Of a DNA stretch of 64,000 nucleotides, positions 1 to 8,828 are shown piece by piece (the stretch's first letter is position 1; each line of letters starts with the position of its first letter). The DNA comes from DATJOJ01 sp035507035 (GTDB lineage: Bacteria; Acidobacteriota; Terriglobia; Terriglobales; Acidobacteriaceae): NCBI GenBank assembly GCA_035507035.1, contig DATJOJ010000035.1:62001-126000 (forward strand), in the 5' to 3' direction. The position numbers were made by a program, and so were the translations under genes. Under the pieces are notes generated by a model. That model made no database searches. It was not told the origin of the DNA and saw only the letters and a list, made by a program, of their open reading frames with translations.

Positions 1-418
1 TCGCATCGTGGACTCGAGTAACTTTCCTGTTTCCAAGAATATCGCCGCGGCGATGATTACTTTGAAACCGGGGGCGTTGCGCGAAATGCATTGGCACCCC
101 AACGCCAGTGAGTGGCAGTTTTGGATGGCAGGGCAGGGACGCATGACGGTTGTTATGAACGAAGGAAGAGCTCGTACGATGGACTTTCACGCTAACGATG
201 TGGGCTACGTTCCTCGAGTTGCGGCCCACTACTTTGAAAATACCGGGAAGACCGATGTGGTTGCCCTGGAAATGTTCAAGGCCGATCGATTCATGGACGT
301 CTCACTGAACAATTGGCTGCGGCGCGTACCGCCGGAGATGCTACGTGCCCATCTCAATCTCAACCAGGATCAAATTGCAAAAATTCCTGCAGAAAAAGAG
401 CTTGTGATTGCTGGGTAA
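1..418 (+). CDS. oxdC: Oxalate decarboxylase-like bicupin, C-terminal part (5' partial)
   Basis: The reading frame is open to the left edge, so only about 138 C-terminal residues are present. They form one cupin domain with the metal-binding pattern HWHPN followed by E (WHPNASEWQ) and a later H (AAHYFENTG), as in the second cupin of manganese oxalate decarboxylases. Family knowledge: oxalate is converted to formate and CO2. The segments ADSSNF-like VDSSNFPVSK, DVGYVP and LNNWL fit OxdC closely. A GTG at position 8 is internal to the domain, not a start. The neighbour downstream is tatA, which may suggest export, but the N-terminus that would show a Tat signal lies outside the window. Confidence 0.85.
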   Translation, partial: RIVDSSNFPVSKNIAAAMITLKPGALREMHWHPNASEWQFWMAGQGRMTVVMNEGRARTMDFHANDVGYVPRVAAHYFENTGKTDVVALEMFKADRFMDVSLNNWLRRVPPEMLRAHLNLNQDQIAKIPAEKELVIAG

Positions 419-430
419 TCGCACAAGCTC
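398..430 (+). terminator. Hairpin spanning the oxdC stop codon
   Basis: GAGCTTGTG (398-406) pairs with CACAAGCTC (422-430), and an inner ATT/AAT extends the stem. It covers the stop codon of the decarboxylase and is followed by a loosely T-rich stretch. It could terminate or attenuate transcription before tatA. Confidence 0.45.
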
Positions 431-490
431 TGCTTATTTGTGCCAACACGGCTCAAAGGCCGCGTAATTCACCCCTTGAGGACTTTGAAT

Positions 491-676
491 ATGTTTGAAG
501 GAATATTGCAGCCGATGCACCTTTTGGTGATCTTTTTTATAGCCCTGTTAGTGTTTGGTCCCAAGAAACTTCCAGAGTTAGGAAAGGGACTTGGCGCGGG
601 CATCCGCGCCCTAAAAGATGGGCTGAAGGACACTGCTGCTGACGCTGACAGAGCGAATAATGGGAAGATCGCTTGA
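491..676 (+). CDS. tatA: Twin-arginine translocase subunit TatA/E
   Basis: A 61-residue protein with one N-terminal membrane helix (LLVIFFIALLVFGP) followed by the FGPKKLPELGKGLG hinge and an amphipathic helix, which is the TatA/TatE signature. TatA oligomers form the pore through which folded proteins cross the inner membrane. The ATG at 491 is chosen over a longer frame because the conserved domain begins there and GAGG lies about 10 nt upstream. No tatB or tatC is present nearby, so this may be an extra or stand-alone copy. The 9-bp hairpin over the preceding stop codon suggests at least partly separate transcription. Confidence 0.9.
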   Translation: MFEGILQPMHLLVIFFIALLVFGPKKLPELGKGLGAGIRALKDGLKDTAADADRANNGKIA

Positions 677-739
677 ATCGAATCTACCGCGAAATTTTTC
701 GCCTATTACCAACCGGGTGATGCGTAAGGTAATTTGACT

Positions 740-776
740 CCGGCAGAGCACGGTGTCTCTCCCACACCGCTGCCGG
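740..776 (+). terminator. Terminator-like hairpin after tatA
   Basis: CCGGCAG (740-746) pairs with CTGCCGG (770-776), and inside it CGGTGT (751-756) pairs with ACACCG (764-769). A pyrimidine-rich stretch (TTCTTCCC) follows. It probably ends the tatA transcript. Confidence 0.6.
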
Positions 777-910
777 TTCTTCCCTTACCCACCCTCTCTT
801 GCTCGCCCGGCTTCCGGATGGAACTTGCTGGCTCGATTCTCCAATTTGCGCTCGATCCTGACTGAAAGGATCTTTCCTCTGACCGCAATCGCGTGGGACT
901 GCGCCTCCTC

Positions 911-944
911 CGACACTTCCGACACTACCTGTCCACATGTGGAC
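911..944. promoter_or_regulatory. Candidate upstream activator site for the RND operon
   Basis: A tandem CGACACTTCCGACAC (911-925) is followed by a perfect 14-bp palindrome, GTCCACATGTGGAC (931-944). It lies about 100 bp upstream of the predicted sigma-54 start site, the usual distance for an enhancer-binding activator. The rest of the 424-bp gap between tatA and the RND permease shows only the tatA terminator and the sigma-54 promoter; the open frames there do not look like genes. Binding is inferred, not shown. Confidence 0.5.
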
Positions 945-1014
945 GCCAAGCCAGACTCGCTCTGCGGTAGCGACTGAATGTGGTTGCCGCGCATAGGCTT
1001 AGCTTTGGTGTCGA

Positions 1015-1031
1015 TTGGCACAACGAATGCT
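1015..1031 (+). promoter_or_regulatory. Sigma-54 (RpoN) type -24/-12 promoter
   Basis: TTGGCACAACGAATGCT matches the sigma-54 consensus, with GG at 1017-1018 and GC at 1029-1030 separated by exactly 10 nt. Transcription would start near 1042, about 60 nt before the permease ATG. The last gene of the downstream cluster is a sigma-54 activator, which supports the call. Confidence 0.7.
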
Positions 1032-1100
1032 TTGTCATTGCAAGCGACACACGGCAGCACACTCGCAATCGAGACGCTTTAGCAAGATCAGGGAATCAAT

Positions 1101-4100
1101 ATGTGGATTGTTCGACTGGCATTGCGCAGGCCATACACGTTCGTGGTCATGGCGATTCTGATCTTAGTCATGGGAGCACTTTCCATCCTGCGCACTCCTA
1201 CCGACATTTTCCCGAACATCGATATTCCCGTCGTCAGCATTATCTGGACCTACAACGGGATGGTCCCCAAAGACATGGCAGATCGCATCGTCAGTGTTAC
1301 CGAACGAAACCTCACCACGATAGTCGATAACATCGAGCATGTCGAATCTCAGTCACTGTATGGCATCGCAGTCGTAAAGGTGTTTCTGCAGCCAGGCGCC
1401 AGTATCGACCGGGCGATTGCGCAAATTACCGCCAGCTCTCAGACTCAGCTAAAACAACTAGCTCCCGGAACTACCCCACCTCTCATCATCGCGTACAGCG
1501 CGTCGAGTGTCCCAGTGTTGCAGCTCGCTCTCTCCGGGCAGGGATTGTCCGAACAGCAGCTCAACGATTACGGCCTGAATTTCATTCGGACTCAGCTGAT
1601 TACGATTCCGGGAACAGCAGTTCCCTATCCGTACGGCGGCAAGCAACGGCAAGTACAGGTGGATCTCAACCCAGCGGCCTTGCAGGCAAAAGGCCTCTCC
1701 GCGCTGGACGTAGTGAATGCGATCACCCTGCAGAACCTAATTCTGCCAACCGGAACCTCGAAAATCGGAAGCAAGGAATACGACGTTGACGTTCCCAACG
1801 CAGCACCGCAGACAATGGGGGAATTGAATCGCATTCCCATCAAGACTGTCGGGGACACCACCATTTACATGAAAGATGTGGCCTGGGTGCGCGATGGATT
1901 TCCGCCTCAGACCAATATTGTGCGAGTCGATGGGCAACGCTCCGTACTGCTTACCATTCAGAAGGCGGGCAACGCATCCACGCTGGATGTCATTTCTGGT
2001 ATCAAATCTCTTCTTCCAGAGATCGCTACGACGGTTCCTCCGCAGTTAAAGATGAAGCCACTGGCGGATCAATCCATTTTCGTTCTAGGGGCAATCGACG
2101 GTGTTGTCCGCGAAGCTCTCATTGCCGCATGCCTGACGGCTTTGATGATTCTGATTTTCCTCGGTAATTGGCGGAGTACGCTCATCATCGCTACTTCGAT
2201 CCCGCTTGCGATTCTGACGTCCATCATCGTTCTGAGCTTAATCGGCCAGACTATCAACATCATGACCCTTGGCGGACTTGCCCTTGCAGTTGGCATTCTG
2301 GTCGACGATGCCACAGTAGAAGTCGAGAACATCAATCGAAATCGGGAGGCCGAACCGGACAAGGACATGGATGTAGTCGTTCTGGACAGCGCCATGCAGA
2401 TTGCGACACCGGCGTTCGTATCGACTCTTTCGATCTGCATCGTTTTCGCACCCATGTTCCTACTGTCAGGAGTGGCGCGCTTTTTGTTCTTGCCGCTGGC
2501 CGAAGCCGTAGTTTTTGCCATGCTGGCTTCCTATGTTCTCTCGAGAACGATCGTCCCTACGATGGCGAAGTATTTGTTGCGGGGACAGAAAGTCGGTGAA
2601 GAAGCTGCCCCGAGTCGAAATATCTTCGTGAGATGGCAGCGGAAGTTCGAAGGAGGCTTTGAATCGTTTCGTCTGCGTTACAGGGCGCTCTTGGAGCGTT
2701 GTCTCCATCATCGGCGCGCTTTTCTGATCACGTTCTTTGTCGCCTGCCTGGGTTCGCTGGCAGTGATTATTCCCTGGTTGGGTCAGGATTTTTTCCCCAG
2801 CGTCGACGCCGGCAGCTTCAAGCTTCATATGCGTGGACCGACCGGCATGCGCATTGAAGACACCGCATTTCTCTGTGACTTGGTGGAAAACTCAATCCGC
2901 AAACAAATTCCTGCAGCTGAAGTCGATAGCATTATCGACAACATCGGCCTGCCCTACAGCGGCATCAATCTGTCCTATAGCAATTCGGCGCCGATCGGGA
3001 CCTCGGATGCCGACATAATGGTGACACTATCGCCGAAACATCACCCCACCGCCGATTACGTTAAGCAACTTCGCCTAAGCCTGCTGCAAGATTTTCCTGG
3101 GGTAATGTTCGCTTTTTTGCCGTCCGATATGGTCACCCAGATTCTGAATTTTGGGTTGCCCGCCCCCATCGACATTCAAGTGATTGGCAACAATCTGGAG
3201 GGAAACCGTGTCTGGGCAAGCCAACTCTTGCAGAAAATCAGATATGTGCCTGGCACAGCCGATCTGCGCATTCAGCAGCCCTTCGATGAGCCCTACCTGC
3301 ATCTGCGGATCGAACGCACCAAAGCGCAGGAACTCGGGCTCTCGGCCCAGAACATCGCACAAAATCTTCTGGTATCACTGAGCGGCAGCTTTCAAACTTC
3401 CCCTACGTTTTGGGTGGATCCGAAGAACGGAGTCAGCTATTCCATCGCAACCCAGACACCGCAATACCGCGCAGACAGCCTTCAGGATCTTGTGAACACA
3501 CCCATCACTAGTGGCGACCCGTCGACTCCACAGTCCCTTATGGCAAGTCTGGTAAGCATGCAACGTGGAAGCGGCATGGCGGTTGTCTCTCATTACAACG
3601 TTGCGCCGGTGATCGACATTTTTGGCGCCACCCAAGACCGCGACTTGGGAGGCGTTTCGCGGGACATTAACAAAATCATTAATGCCATGCACAGCCAATT
3701 GCCCCGCGGCTCGCGGGTTGTAGTGCGGGGCCAGGTCCAGACTATGAGGTCGTCCTACATCGGACTTCTCCTCGGCATCGTGTTTGCCATCATGCTGGAT
3801 TACCTCCTGATCGTGGTGAACTTCCAGTCCTGGCTCGATCCCTTCATCATGATTTCCGCCTTGCCCGCCGCCCTTGCTGGAATTGCCTGGTTCCTTTTCA
3901 TCACCAACACGCGGTTGAGCGTTCCGGCATTGATGGGGACGATTATGTGCATGGGCGTGGCCACGGCGAACAGCATTCTTGTGGTGAGCTTCGCCACGGA
4001 ACAAATGGCCGAAGGCAAGGACGCTCTCGCGGCCGCGTTGCAGGCAGGCTTCACGCGATTTCGCCCAGTGCTCATGACCGCACTGGCGATGATCATCGGC

Positions 4101-4298
4101 ATGGTTCCTATGGCGTTGGGCATGGGCGATGGCGGTGAGCAGAATGCTCCTCTCGGGCGAGCCGTCATCGGCGGCCTGATGTTTGCAACCGTATCCACAC
4201 TGTTCTTTGTACCTACGTTCTTCAGTGTGTTGCACGGTCGTCGACACAAACTCGAGACAGCCAAAGATCAGCTACCGAACGAGAACATTGGTGAGTAA
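1101..4298 (+). CDS. RND efflux transporter, inner-membrane permease
   Basis: A 1065-residue AcrB/HAE1-like permease that exports small molecules using the proton gradient. TM1 (residues about 11-30) precedes a long periplasmic porter domain with TPTDIFP and GGKQRQVQVDLNP. The proton-relay Asp pair is in GILVDDATVE (D402-D403). A956 stands where AcrB has the relay Lys (K940), in GVATANSILVV, so the relay differs from the AcrB model. AGGGA lies 6 nt before the ATG. It is the first gene of an operon with the adaptor and outer-membrane factor, behind a sigma-54 promoter. The substrate cannot be read from sequence; drugs, solvents or plant phenolics are possible. Confidence 0.92.
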   Translation: MWIVRLALRRPYTFVVMAILILVMGALSILRTPTDIFPNIDIPVVSIIWTYNGMVPKDMADRIVSVTERNLTTIVDNIEHVESQSLYGIAVVKVFLQPGASIDRAIAQITASSQTQLKQLAPGTTPPLIIAYSASSVPVLQLALSGQGLSEQQLNDYGLNFIRTQLITIPGTAVPYPYGGKQRQVQVDLNPAALQAKGLSALDVVNAITLQNLILPTGTSKIGSKEYDVDVPNAAPQTMGELNRIPIKTVGDTTIYMKDVAWVRDGFPPQTNIVRVDGQRSVLLTIQKAGNASTLDVISGIKSLLPEIATTVPPQLKMKPLADQSIFVLGAIDGVVREALIAACLTALMILIFLGNWRSTLIIATSIPLAILTSIIVLSLIGQTINIMTLGGLALAVGILVDDATVEVENINRNREAEPDKDMDVVVLDSAMQIATPAFVSTLSICIVFAPMFLLSGVARFLFLPLAEAVVFAMLASYVLSRTIVPTMAKYLLRGQKVGEEAAPSRNIFVRWQRKFEGGFESFRLRYRALLERCLHHRRAFLITFFVACLGSLAVIIPWLGQDFFPSVDAGSFKLHMRGPTGMRIEDTAFLCDLVENSIRKQIPAAEVDSIIDNIGLPYSGINLSYSNSAPIGTSDADIMVTLSPKHHPTADYVKQLRLSLLQDFPGVMFAFLPSDMVTQILNFGLPAPIDIQVIGNNLEGNRVWASQLLQKIRYVPGTADLRIQQPFDEPYLHLRIERTKAQELGLSAQNIAQNLLVSLSGSFQTSPTFWVDPKNGVSYSIATQTPQYRADSLQDLVNTPITSGDPSTPQSLMASLVSMQRGSGMAVVSHYNVAPVIDIFGATQDRDLGGVSRDINKIINAMHSQLPRGSRVVVRGQVQTMRSSYIGLLLGIVFAIMLDYLLIVVNFQSWLDPFIMISALPAALAGIAWFLFITNTRLSVPALMGTIMCMGVATANSILVVSFATEQMAEGKDALAAALQAGFTRFRPVLMTALAMIIGMVPMALGMGDGGEQNAPLGRAVIGGLMFATVSTLFFVPTFFSVLHGRRHKLETAKDQLPNENIGE

Positions 4299-4299
4299 C

Positions 4300-5520
4300 A
4301 TGACGCAAAGTGATCTTCCTGAAATCGGAGCGCCGGCAGATAGGCCTCGAATCAATCTCGACCAGCAACAGGGACATCGGCGCTGGCTGGTTGCTGTGCT
4401 GTTGGGGGTCCTAGCATTGGGCGTTCTGGCTGCGGGAATTCGTTCTCGGGTGAAGGCCGCATCTTCGCTAAAGGCGGCAACCGCGCAAATGGCAGTGCCT
4501 TCGGTCTCTGTGGTGCTACCAAAGCTAACCGCACCCGCACAGGAAATTATTCTGCCAGGGAACGTGCAACCGTTCATTACTTCGCCGATCTACGCACGCA
4601 CAGACGGATACCTCCGGAAGTGGTACTTCGATATTGGCGCGCGCGTCAAGCAAGGCGACCTGCTGGCAATTATCGAGACTCCGGAAGTCGATCAGCAGCT
4701 CGAGCAAGCTCGCGGCACTCTCGCCACAGCCCAGGCGAATCTGGAGCTCGCTCAGATCACCAGAGACCGTTACCAGGGATTGCTAAAGAAGCACGCCGTA
4801 TCGCAGCAGGACGTTGATAACGCCAACGGTACATACAGCGCCAACAAGGCAATCGTCGATGCCGACTTGGCAAATGTGCAGCACTACGCGGCGCTGGTGT
4901 CATTTGAGAAAGTCTACGCACCGTTCGACGGAGTCGTGACCGCCCGTAACACCGATATTGGGGATCTCATTAACTCCGGCAGCAGCAGCGCACCCAGAAC
5001 GGATCTTTTCCATGTGGCGCAAACCAGCATGCTGCGCGTTTACGTCAACGTCCCCGAAGAATATTCCCGTTCCATGATCCCAAACCACACCACCGTCGAC
5101 ATAATGCTGGCGGAGTTTCCTGGCGAAAGATTCCCAGGCACCTTGGTCCGTACGGCCGAGGCCATCAACGCAACCACTCGCACCCTACTCATCGAGGTGG
5201 ACGTCACTAATCCAAAAGGAACTCTGCTTAGCGGATCTTATGCAGAAGTCCATCTCAAGGTTGCGGCGCAGGGCTCTACCTTCTTAATTCCAGTAAGCGC
5301 CCTCATATTTCGAAGCGACAAACTGCAGGTCGGCGTTGTCAGAAGCGGCAAGGCTGTCCTTGCCGACATCACGCCCGGGCACGATTTCGGAGAGGAGATC
5401 GAGGTGGTCGCTGGTCTGAACGCTGGAGACCAGGTCGTCGATAATCCGCCGGATTCCCTGGTATCCGGGCAGGAAGTCAAGATCGTGCGAGCGACACTGC
5501 CAAGGGATTCCTCACGATGA
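4300..5520 (+). CDS. RND efflux periplasmic adaptor (membrane fusion protein)
   Basis: A 406-residue HlyD/AcrA-type adaptor linking the permease to the outer-membrane factor. It has an N-terminal membrane anchor (residues about 26-46), then a lipoyl half-motif (ARTDGYLRKWYFDIGARVKQGD), an alpha-hairpin (EQARGTLATAQANLELAQ), the second lipoyl half (APFDGVVTARN) and a beta-barrel. The ATG at 4300 follows the permease stop by 1 nt and has GGTGAG just upstream; an in-frame GTG at 4291 is the alternative. The order permease-adaptor-OMF differs from the common adaptor-first order. It is translationally coupled to the next gene by a 4-nt overlap. Confidence 0.92.
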   Translation: MTQSDLPEIGAPADRPRINLDQQQGHRRWLVAVLLGVLALGVLAAGIRSRVKAASSLKAATAQMAVPSVSVVLPKLTAPAQEIILPGNVQPFITSPIYARTDGYLRKWYFDIGARVKQGDLLAIIETPEVDQQLEQARGTLATAQANLELAQITRDRYQGLLKKHAVSQQDVDNANGTYSANKAIVDADLANVQHYAALVSFEKVYAPFDGVVTARNTDIGDLINSGSSSAPRTDLFHVAQTSMLRVYVNVPEEYSRSMIPNHTTVDIMLAEFPGERFPGTLVRTAEAINATTRTLLIEVDVTNPKGTLLSGSYAEVHLKVAAQGSTFLIPVSALIFRSDKLQVGVVRSGKAVLADITPGHDFGEEIEVVAGLNAGDQVVDNPPDSLVSGQEVKIVRATLPRDSSR

Positions 5521-7004
5521 ACTGCTTCAACCAGACTCGCAGCCGGCGCTGGGCCGCCCTTGCGATTGCCATAGCCGTGCAGCTTACGGGCTGTGCCGTG
5601 GGTCCAAAATACAAAATTCCGACCGTTCCAACTCCGCCCGCATATAAGGAGATGGGTGATTGGAAGACCGCGCAGCCCAACGACAAGAATCTGGGCGGCA
5701 ATTGGTGGGAGATCTTTGACGATCCGCGACTCAATGCCTTAGAGCAGCAAATTAATGTTTCCAATCAAAACCTGAAAGCCGCAGTTGCCCAGTATCAGCA
5801 ATCTCGTGCAGCATTGCGTTATGTTCGCGCTGACTATTATCCGACAATCACTGCCGATCCGCAGGCGACTCGAGAGAAGTACTCCAGCAACAGCGCTCTG
5901 AATCTGGGGCTTCGGGGAGAGACTATCAACGATTTCGTAGTGCCCCTGAACCTTTCCTATCAGGTCAACGCCTGGGGAAGAGTAAGCAAGAACGTAGAGT
6001 CATACAGAGAGCAGGCGCAGGCAACTGCCGCGGATCTCGCCGTCATAAACCTGAGCATGCACGCGGATTTGGCAGTGGACTACTTCGCCGCGCGAACACT
6101 GGATGCAGAAGAGAAGTTGCTGCAGGATACAGTCGGCGCCTACCAGCAGGCATACCAACTCAACGAGGACCGCTATGAGGGAGGGCTCGCATCGGAGGTC
6201 GAAGTCGAACAGGCGAGGACGATACTTGAGACTACGCGGGCGGAGATGGTTGATGTTGGCGTTGCCCGCTCGCAATACGAGCACGCGGTAGCCGTATTAG
6301 TTGGTGAGCCGCCCGCCGATTTCACCTTGCCAGCGCTGCCGCTTACTGCTCCGCCACCGCCCATTCCTGTCGGCATACCCTCGGAATTGTTGGAGAGACG
6401 CCCCGACATAGCCATGGCCGAGCGCCAAGTTGCATCGGCTAACGCCCAGGTTGGCTTAGCCAAGACCGCCTATTACCCCCTGGTCAACATCCTGGGCACG
6501 GGAGGATTCGAGAGTGGAACTATCACGACGCTCCTTCAGGGGCCGAGCGTTCTTTGGGCCGCTGGAGCGTCAGCAGCGGTGACAGTCTTTGATGTTGGCC
6601 GGCGTCGCGCCCTTAATGACCAAGCCAAAGCTGCGTACGACACGACCGTTGCTTCGTATCGTCAAACTGTGTTGACCGCTTTTCAGCAGGTCGAAGACAA
6701 TCTCGCCGCACTCCGAATTTTAGAAAACGAAGCCGGCATCCAGGCGAATGCGGTCGCGGCAGCGCAACGATCGCTCGATCTTTCGAACACGCGATATGAC
6801 GGTGGAGTCACGAGCTATCTCGAGGTCATTGTCGCTCAAGATGCAGCTCTGTCGGACGAGGTCACGGCCGTTAACATCCTCGGCCGCCGCATGGCGAGCG
6901 CCGTTCTGCTGATCGAAGCTCTCGGTGGAGGTTGGGACCGATCCAGTTTGCCCGCACGGCCAGAGTGCTGCGGCAAGCTGGTAAGCGCGAATTCGCAGCC
7001 CTGA
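5517..7004 (+). CDS. NodT-family outer-membrane efflux lipoprotein
   Basis: A 495-residue TolC-like outer-membrane factor of the RND pump. The signal peptide ends in the lipobox LTGC (Cys26), and CAVGPKY follows, typical of NodT/OprM lipoproteins. Two OEP repeats can be seen, each starting with long coiled-coil helices (LNALEQQINVSNQNLKAAV and RRPDIAMAERQVASANAQVG). ATGA overlap with the adaptor gene indicates translational coupling. It forms the trimeric exit channel for the permease and adaptor encoded just upstream. Confidence 0.93.
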   Translation: MNCFNQTRSRRWAALAIAIAVQLTGCAVGPKYKIPTVPTPPAYKEMGDWKTAQPNDKNLGGNWWEIFDDPRLNALEQQINVSNQNLKAAVAQYQQSRAALRYVRADYYPTITADPQATREKYSSNSALNLGLRGETINDFVVPLNLSYQVNAWGRVSKNVESYREQAQATAADLAVINLSMHADLAVDYFAARTLDAEEKLLQDTVGAYQQAYQLNEDRYEGGLASEVEVEQARTILETTRAEMVDVGVARSQYEHAVAVLVGEPPADFTLPALPLTAPPPPIPVGIPSELLERRPDIAMAERQVASANAQVGLAKTAYYPLVNILGTGGFESGTITTLLQGPSVLWAAGASAAVTVFDVGRRRALNDQAKAAYDTTVASYRQTVLTAFQQVEDNLAALRILENEAGIQANAVAAAQRSLDLSNTRYDGGVTSYLEVIVAQDAALSDEVTAVNILGRRMASAVLLIEALGGGWDRSSLPARPECCGKLVSANSQP

Positions 7005-7077
7005 AAGGGGCGGTGCATCTCCGTCTAAGTGCATCGAAAATGCGGCGCCTACTTTGCCCGCAAAGGCAAGGCGGATT

Positions 7078-8664
7078 ATGAAGCAATTCTTCTCATCGGT
7101 GCTGGTACCACAGCACTCCGGTGCGTTGTTGCGACGTTACGGATCAGCTGCGATTGCGGTCGCAATCGCAGCCGCCGCCGCATTCGCGCTGCGGCACTAC
7201 AATTTATCGCATCCCTTCACCTCATTTTCGTTTGTCGCCATAGCAGTTTCCTTTTGGTATGCCGGGACCGGGCCAGGTTTGCTCGCAGTCGTACTCGCAT
7301 GCTCGCTGCTGACATATTTCTACATGCCTTTAAGGATCGGCAATCTTCCATGGGATTCCTATTTGGTCATATATGGCGTCTTTGGCTTTCTTGTGAGCTG
7401 GTTCAGTTCGTCGCGAATTCGCGCAGAACGGGCGCTTGCGACGGCCCGTGATGCTCTCGAGGTTTGTGTTGCCGATCGGACCGCCGAACTCGTTGGAGCA
7501 AATCGGGAATTGCAACGCGCACAAGAAGAACTCTCGGAACTCAACCAGAAGCTTGCGCAAGAGAATCTTTATCTGGAGGATGAAATTCGCTCGGACGCGA
7601 ACTTTAAGGACATCGTTGGTATGAGTTCTGAACTACGCCGTGTACTAAAATTAGTGGAAACGGTGGCGCCCACCGACTCGACCGTACTGATCTACGGCGA
7701 AACGGGCACGGGAAAAGAACTGATTGCCCGAGCGATCCATAACCTCAGTTCGCGCCGCTCCAGGACATTTGTTCGGCTCAACTGCGCCGCCATACCAAAC
7801 GGATTGCTGGAAAGCGAGCTGTTTGGACACGAGAAAGGAGCCTTCACTGGCGCCTTTAATCAACGTATCGGCCGGCTCGAACTGGCCAACAACGGTACAC
7901 TTTTCCTGGACGAGATCGGCGACCTGCCTCCTGAACTTCAGCCAAAGCTACTGCGCGTGTTGCAAGAACGCGAGTTTGAACGATTGGGCAGCTCCAGAAC
8001 GCTTTCGACCAATGTACGTCTGATTGCCGCAACCAACCGAGACTTAAGCGCATTGGTTGAAGATGGCAAGTTCCGGTCTGACCTTTTCTTTCGCTTAAAT
8101 GTATTCCCAATCAACTTGCCGGCTTTACGGGAGCGCTCTGAAGACATTCCTCTGTTGGTCCGGCAATTTGCTGAAGATTTTTCTCGTCGCATGAATAAGG
8201 CGATCGAAACCATATCGCCAGCTACCATGAACGCTTTACAGAAGTATTCCTGGCCGGGAAATATCCGTGAATTGCAGAATGTGATTGAACGGGCAGTGAT
8301 CCTTTCGCCTGGACCTGCATTGATAGTTCGTCGCGCGGAACTCGAGGGGCATGCCTCGCCGGAAGCCGTTCGAGAGAAGACGCCGGCGAGATCCCAGAGG
8401 CGTAGGCCCGTCCGGAGTATCGTCAGCGACGTAGACCGTGACGAAATCATTCGGGCACTCAAAGAAGCAGATGGTCGTGTCGGAGGAAAGGATGGTGCAG
8501 CCTGCCGCCTCGGGCTGAAACGCACGACTTTTATCACCCGCATGAAGAAACTAGGCATCGATCCCAATGCGGGGTCCGCGGATGCACTCCGCACCGACAC
8601 TTCCGACACCACCGACACCTCGCATGTCGCACCTCCCGAAATCCCCGCAAGCTCTGCGGAATAA
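7078..8664 (+). CDS. Membrane-anchored sigma-54 activator (DUF4118-like, AAA+, Fis HTH)
   Basis: A 528-residue enhancer-binding protein. The N-terminus has three or four membrane helices resembling the KdpD-type DUF4118 domain (residues about 20-112), then a coiled coil (about 120-172), then the AAA+ domain with Walker A GETGTGKE (207-214), the sigma-54 contact loop GAFTGA (254-259) and Walker B LFLDEIGD (around 278). A Fis-type HTH follows near the C-terminus (GAACRLGLKRTTFITRMKK). There is no receiver domain, so sensing is probably direct. ATG 7078 is preferred over TTG 7054 because AAGGCGGA lies just before it. It directly follows the efflux genes, and their sigma-54 promoter is its likely target. 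Confidence 0.9.
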   Translation: MKQFFSSVLVPQHSGALLRRYGSAAIAVAIAAAAAFALRHYNLSHPFTSFSFVAIAVSFWYAGTGPGLLAVVLACSLLTYFYMPLRIGNLPWDSYLVIYGVFGFLVSWFSSSRIRAERALATARDALEVCVADRTAELVGANRELQRAQEELSELNQKLAQENLYLEDEIRSDANFKDIVGMSSELRRVLKLVETVAPTDSTVLIYGETGTGKELIARAIHNLSSRRSRTFVRLNCAAIPNGLLESELFGHEKGAFTGAFNQRIGRLELANNGTLFLDEIGDLPPELQPKLLRVLQEREFERLGSSRTLSTNVRLIAATNRDLSALVEDGKFRSDLFFRLNVFPINLPALRERSEDIPLLVRQFAEDFSRRMNKAIETISPATMNALQKYSWPGNIRELQNVIERAVILSPGPALIVRRAELEGHASPEAVREKTPARSQRRRPVRSIVSDVDRDEIIRALKEADGRVGGKDGAACRLGLKRTTFITRMKKLGIDPNAGSADALRTDTSDTTDTSHVAPPEIPASSAE

Positions 8665-8828
8665 GTTCCTTAGACACAATTGCACAATTCTTTCGAGGTC
8701 GGCATCCGCCGTGCATTTATCAGAAGCATGAAAAACAAGCTGCCGAGTGGCATTGTACCGGGCTGCTGAGATCGCGGCAAACCTCGGTGAATTGGCAAGC
8801 CATGCTTCTCGCATGCGACAATCGCGCT

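Noticed and set aside
677..1100. Small open frames between tatA and the RND operon
   Set aside because: They lack ribosome sites and domains and overlap the terminator, palindrome and sigma-54 promoter.
3375..4247. 290-codon minus-strand frame in the RND permease gene
   Set aside because: It is opposite a conserved RND permease and is rich in His and Arg as expected of a shadow frame.
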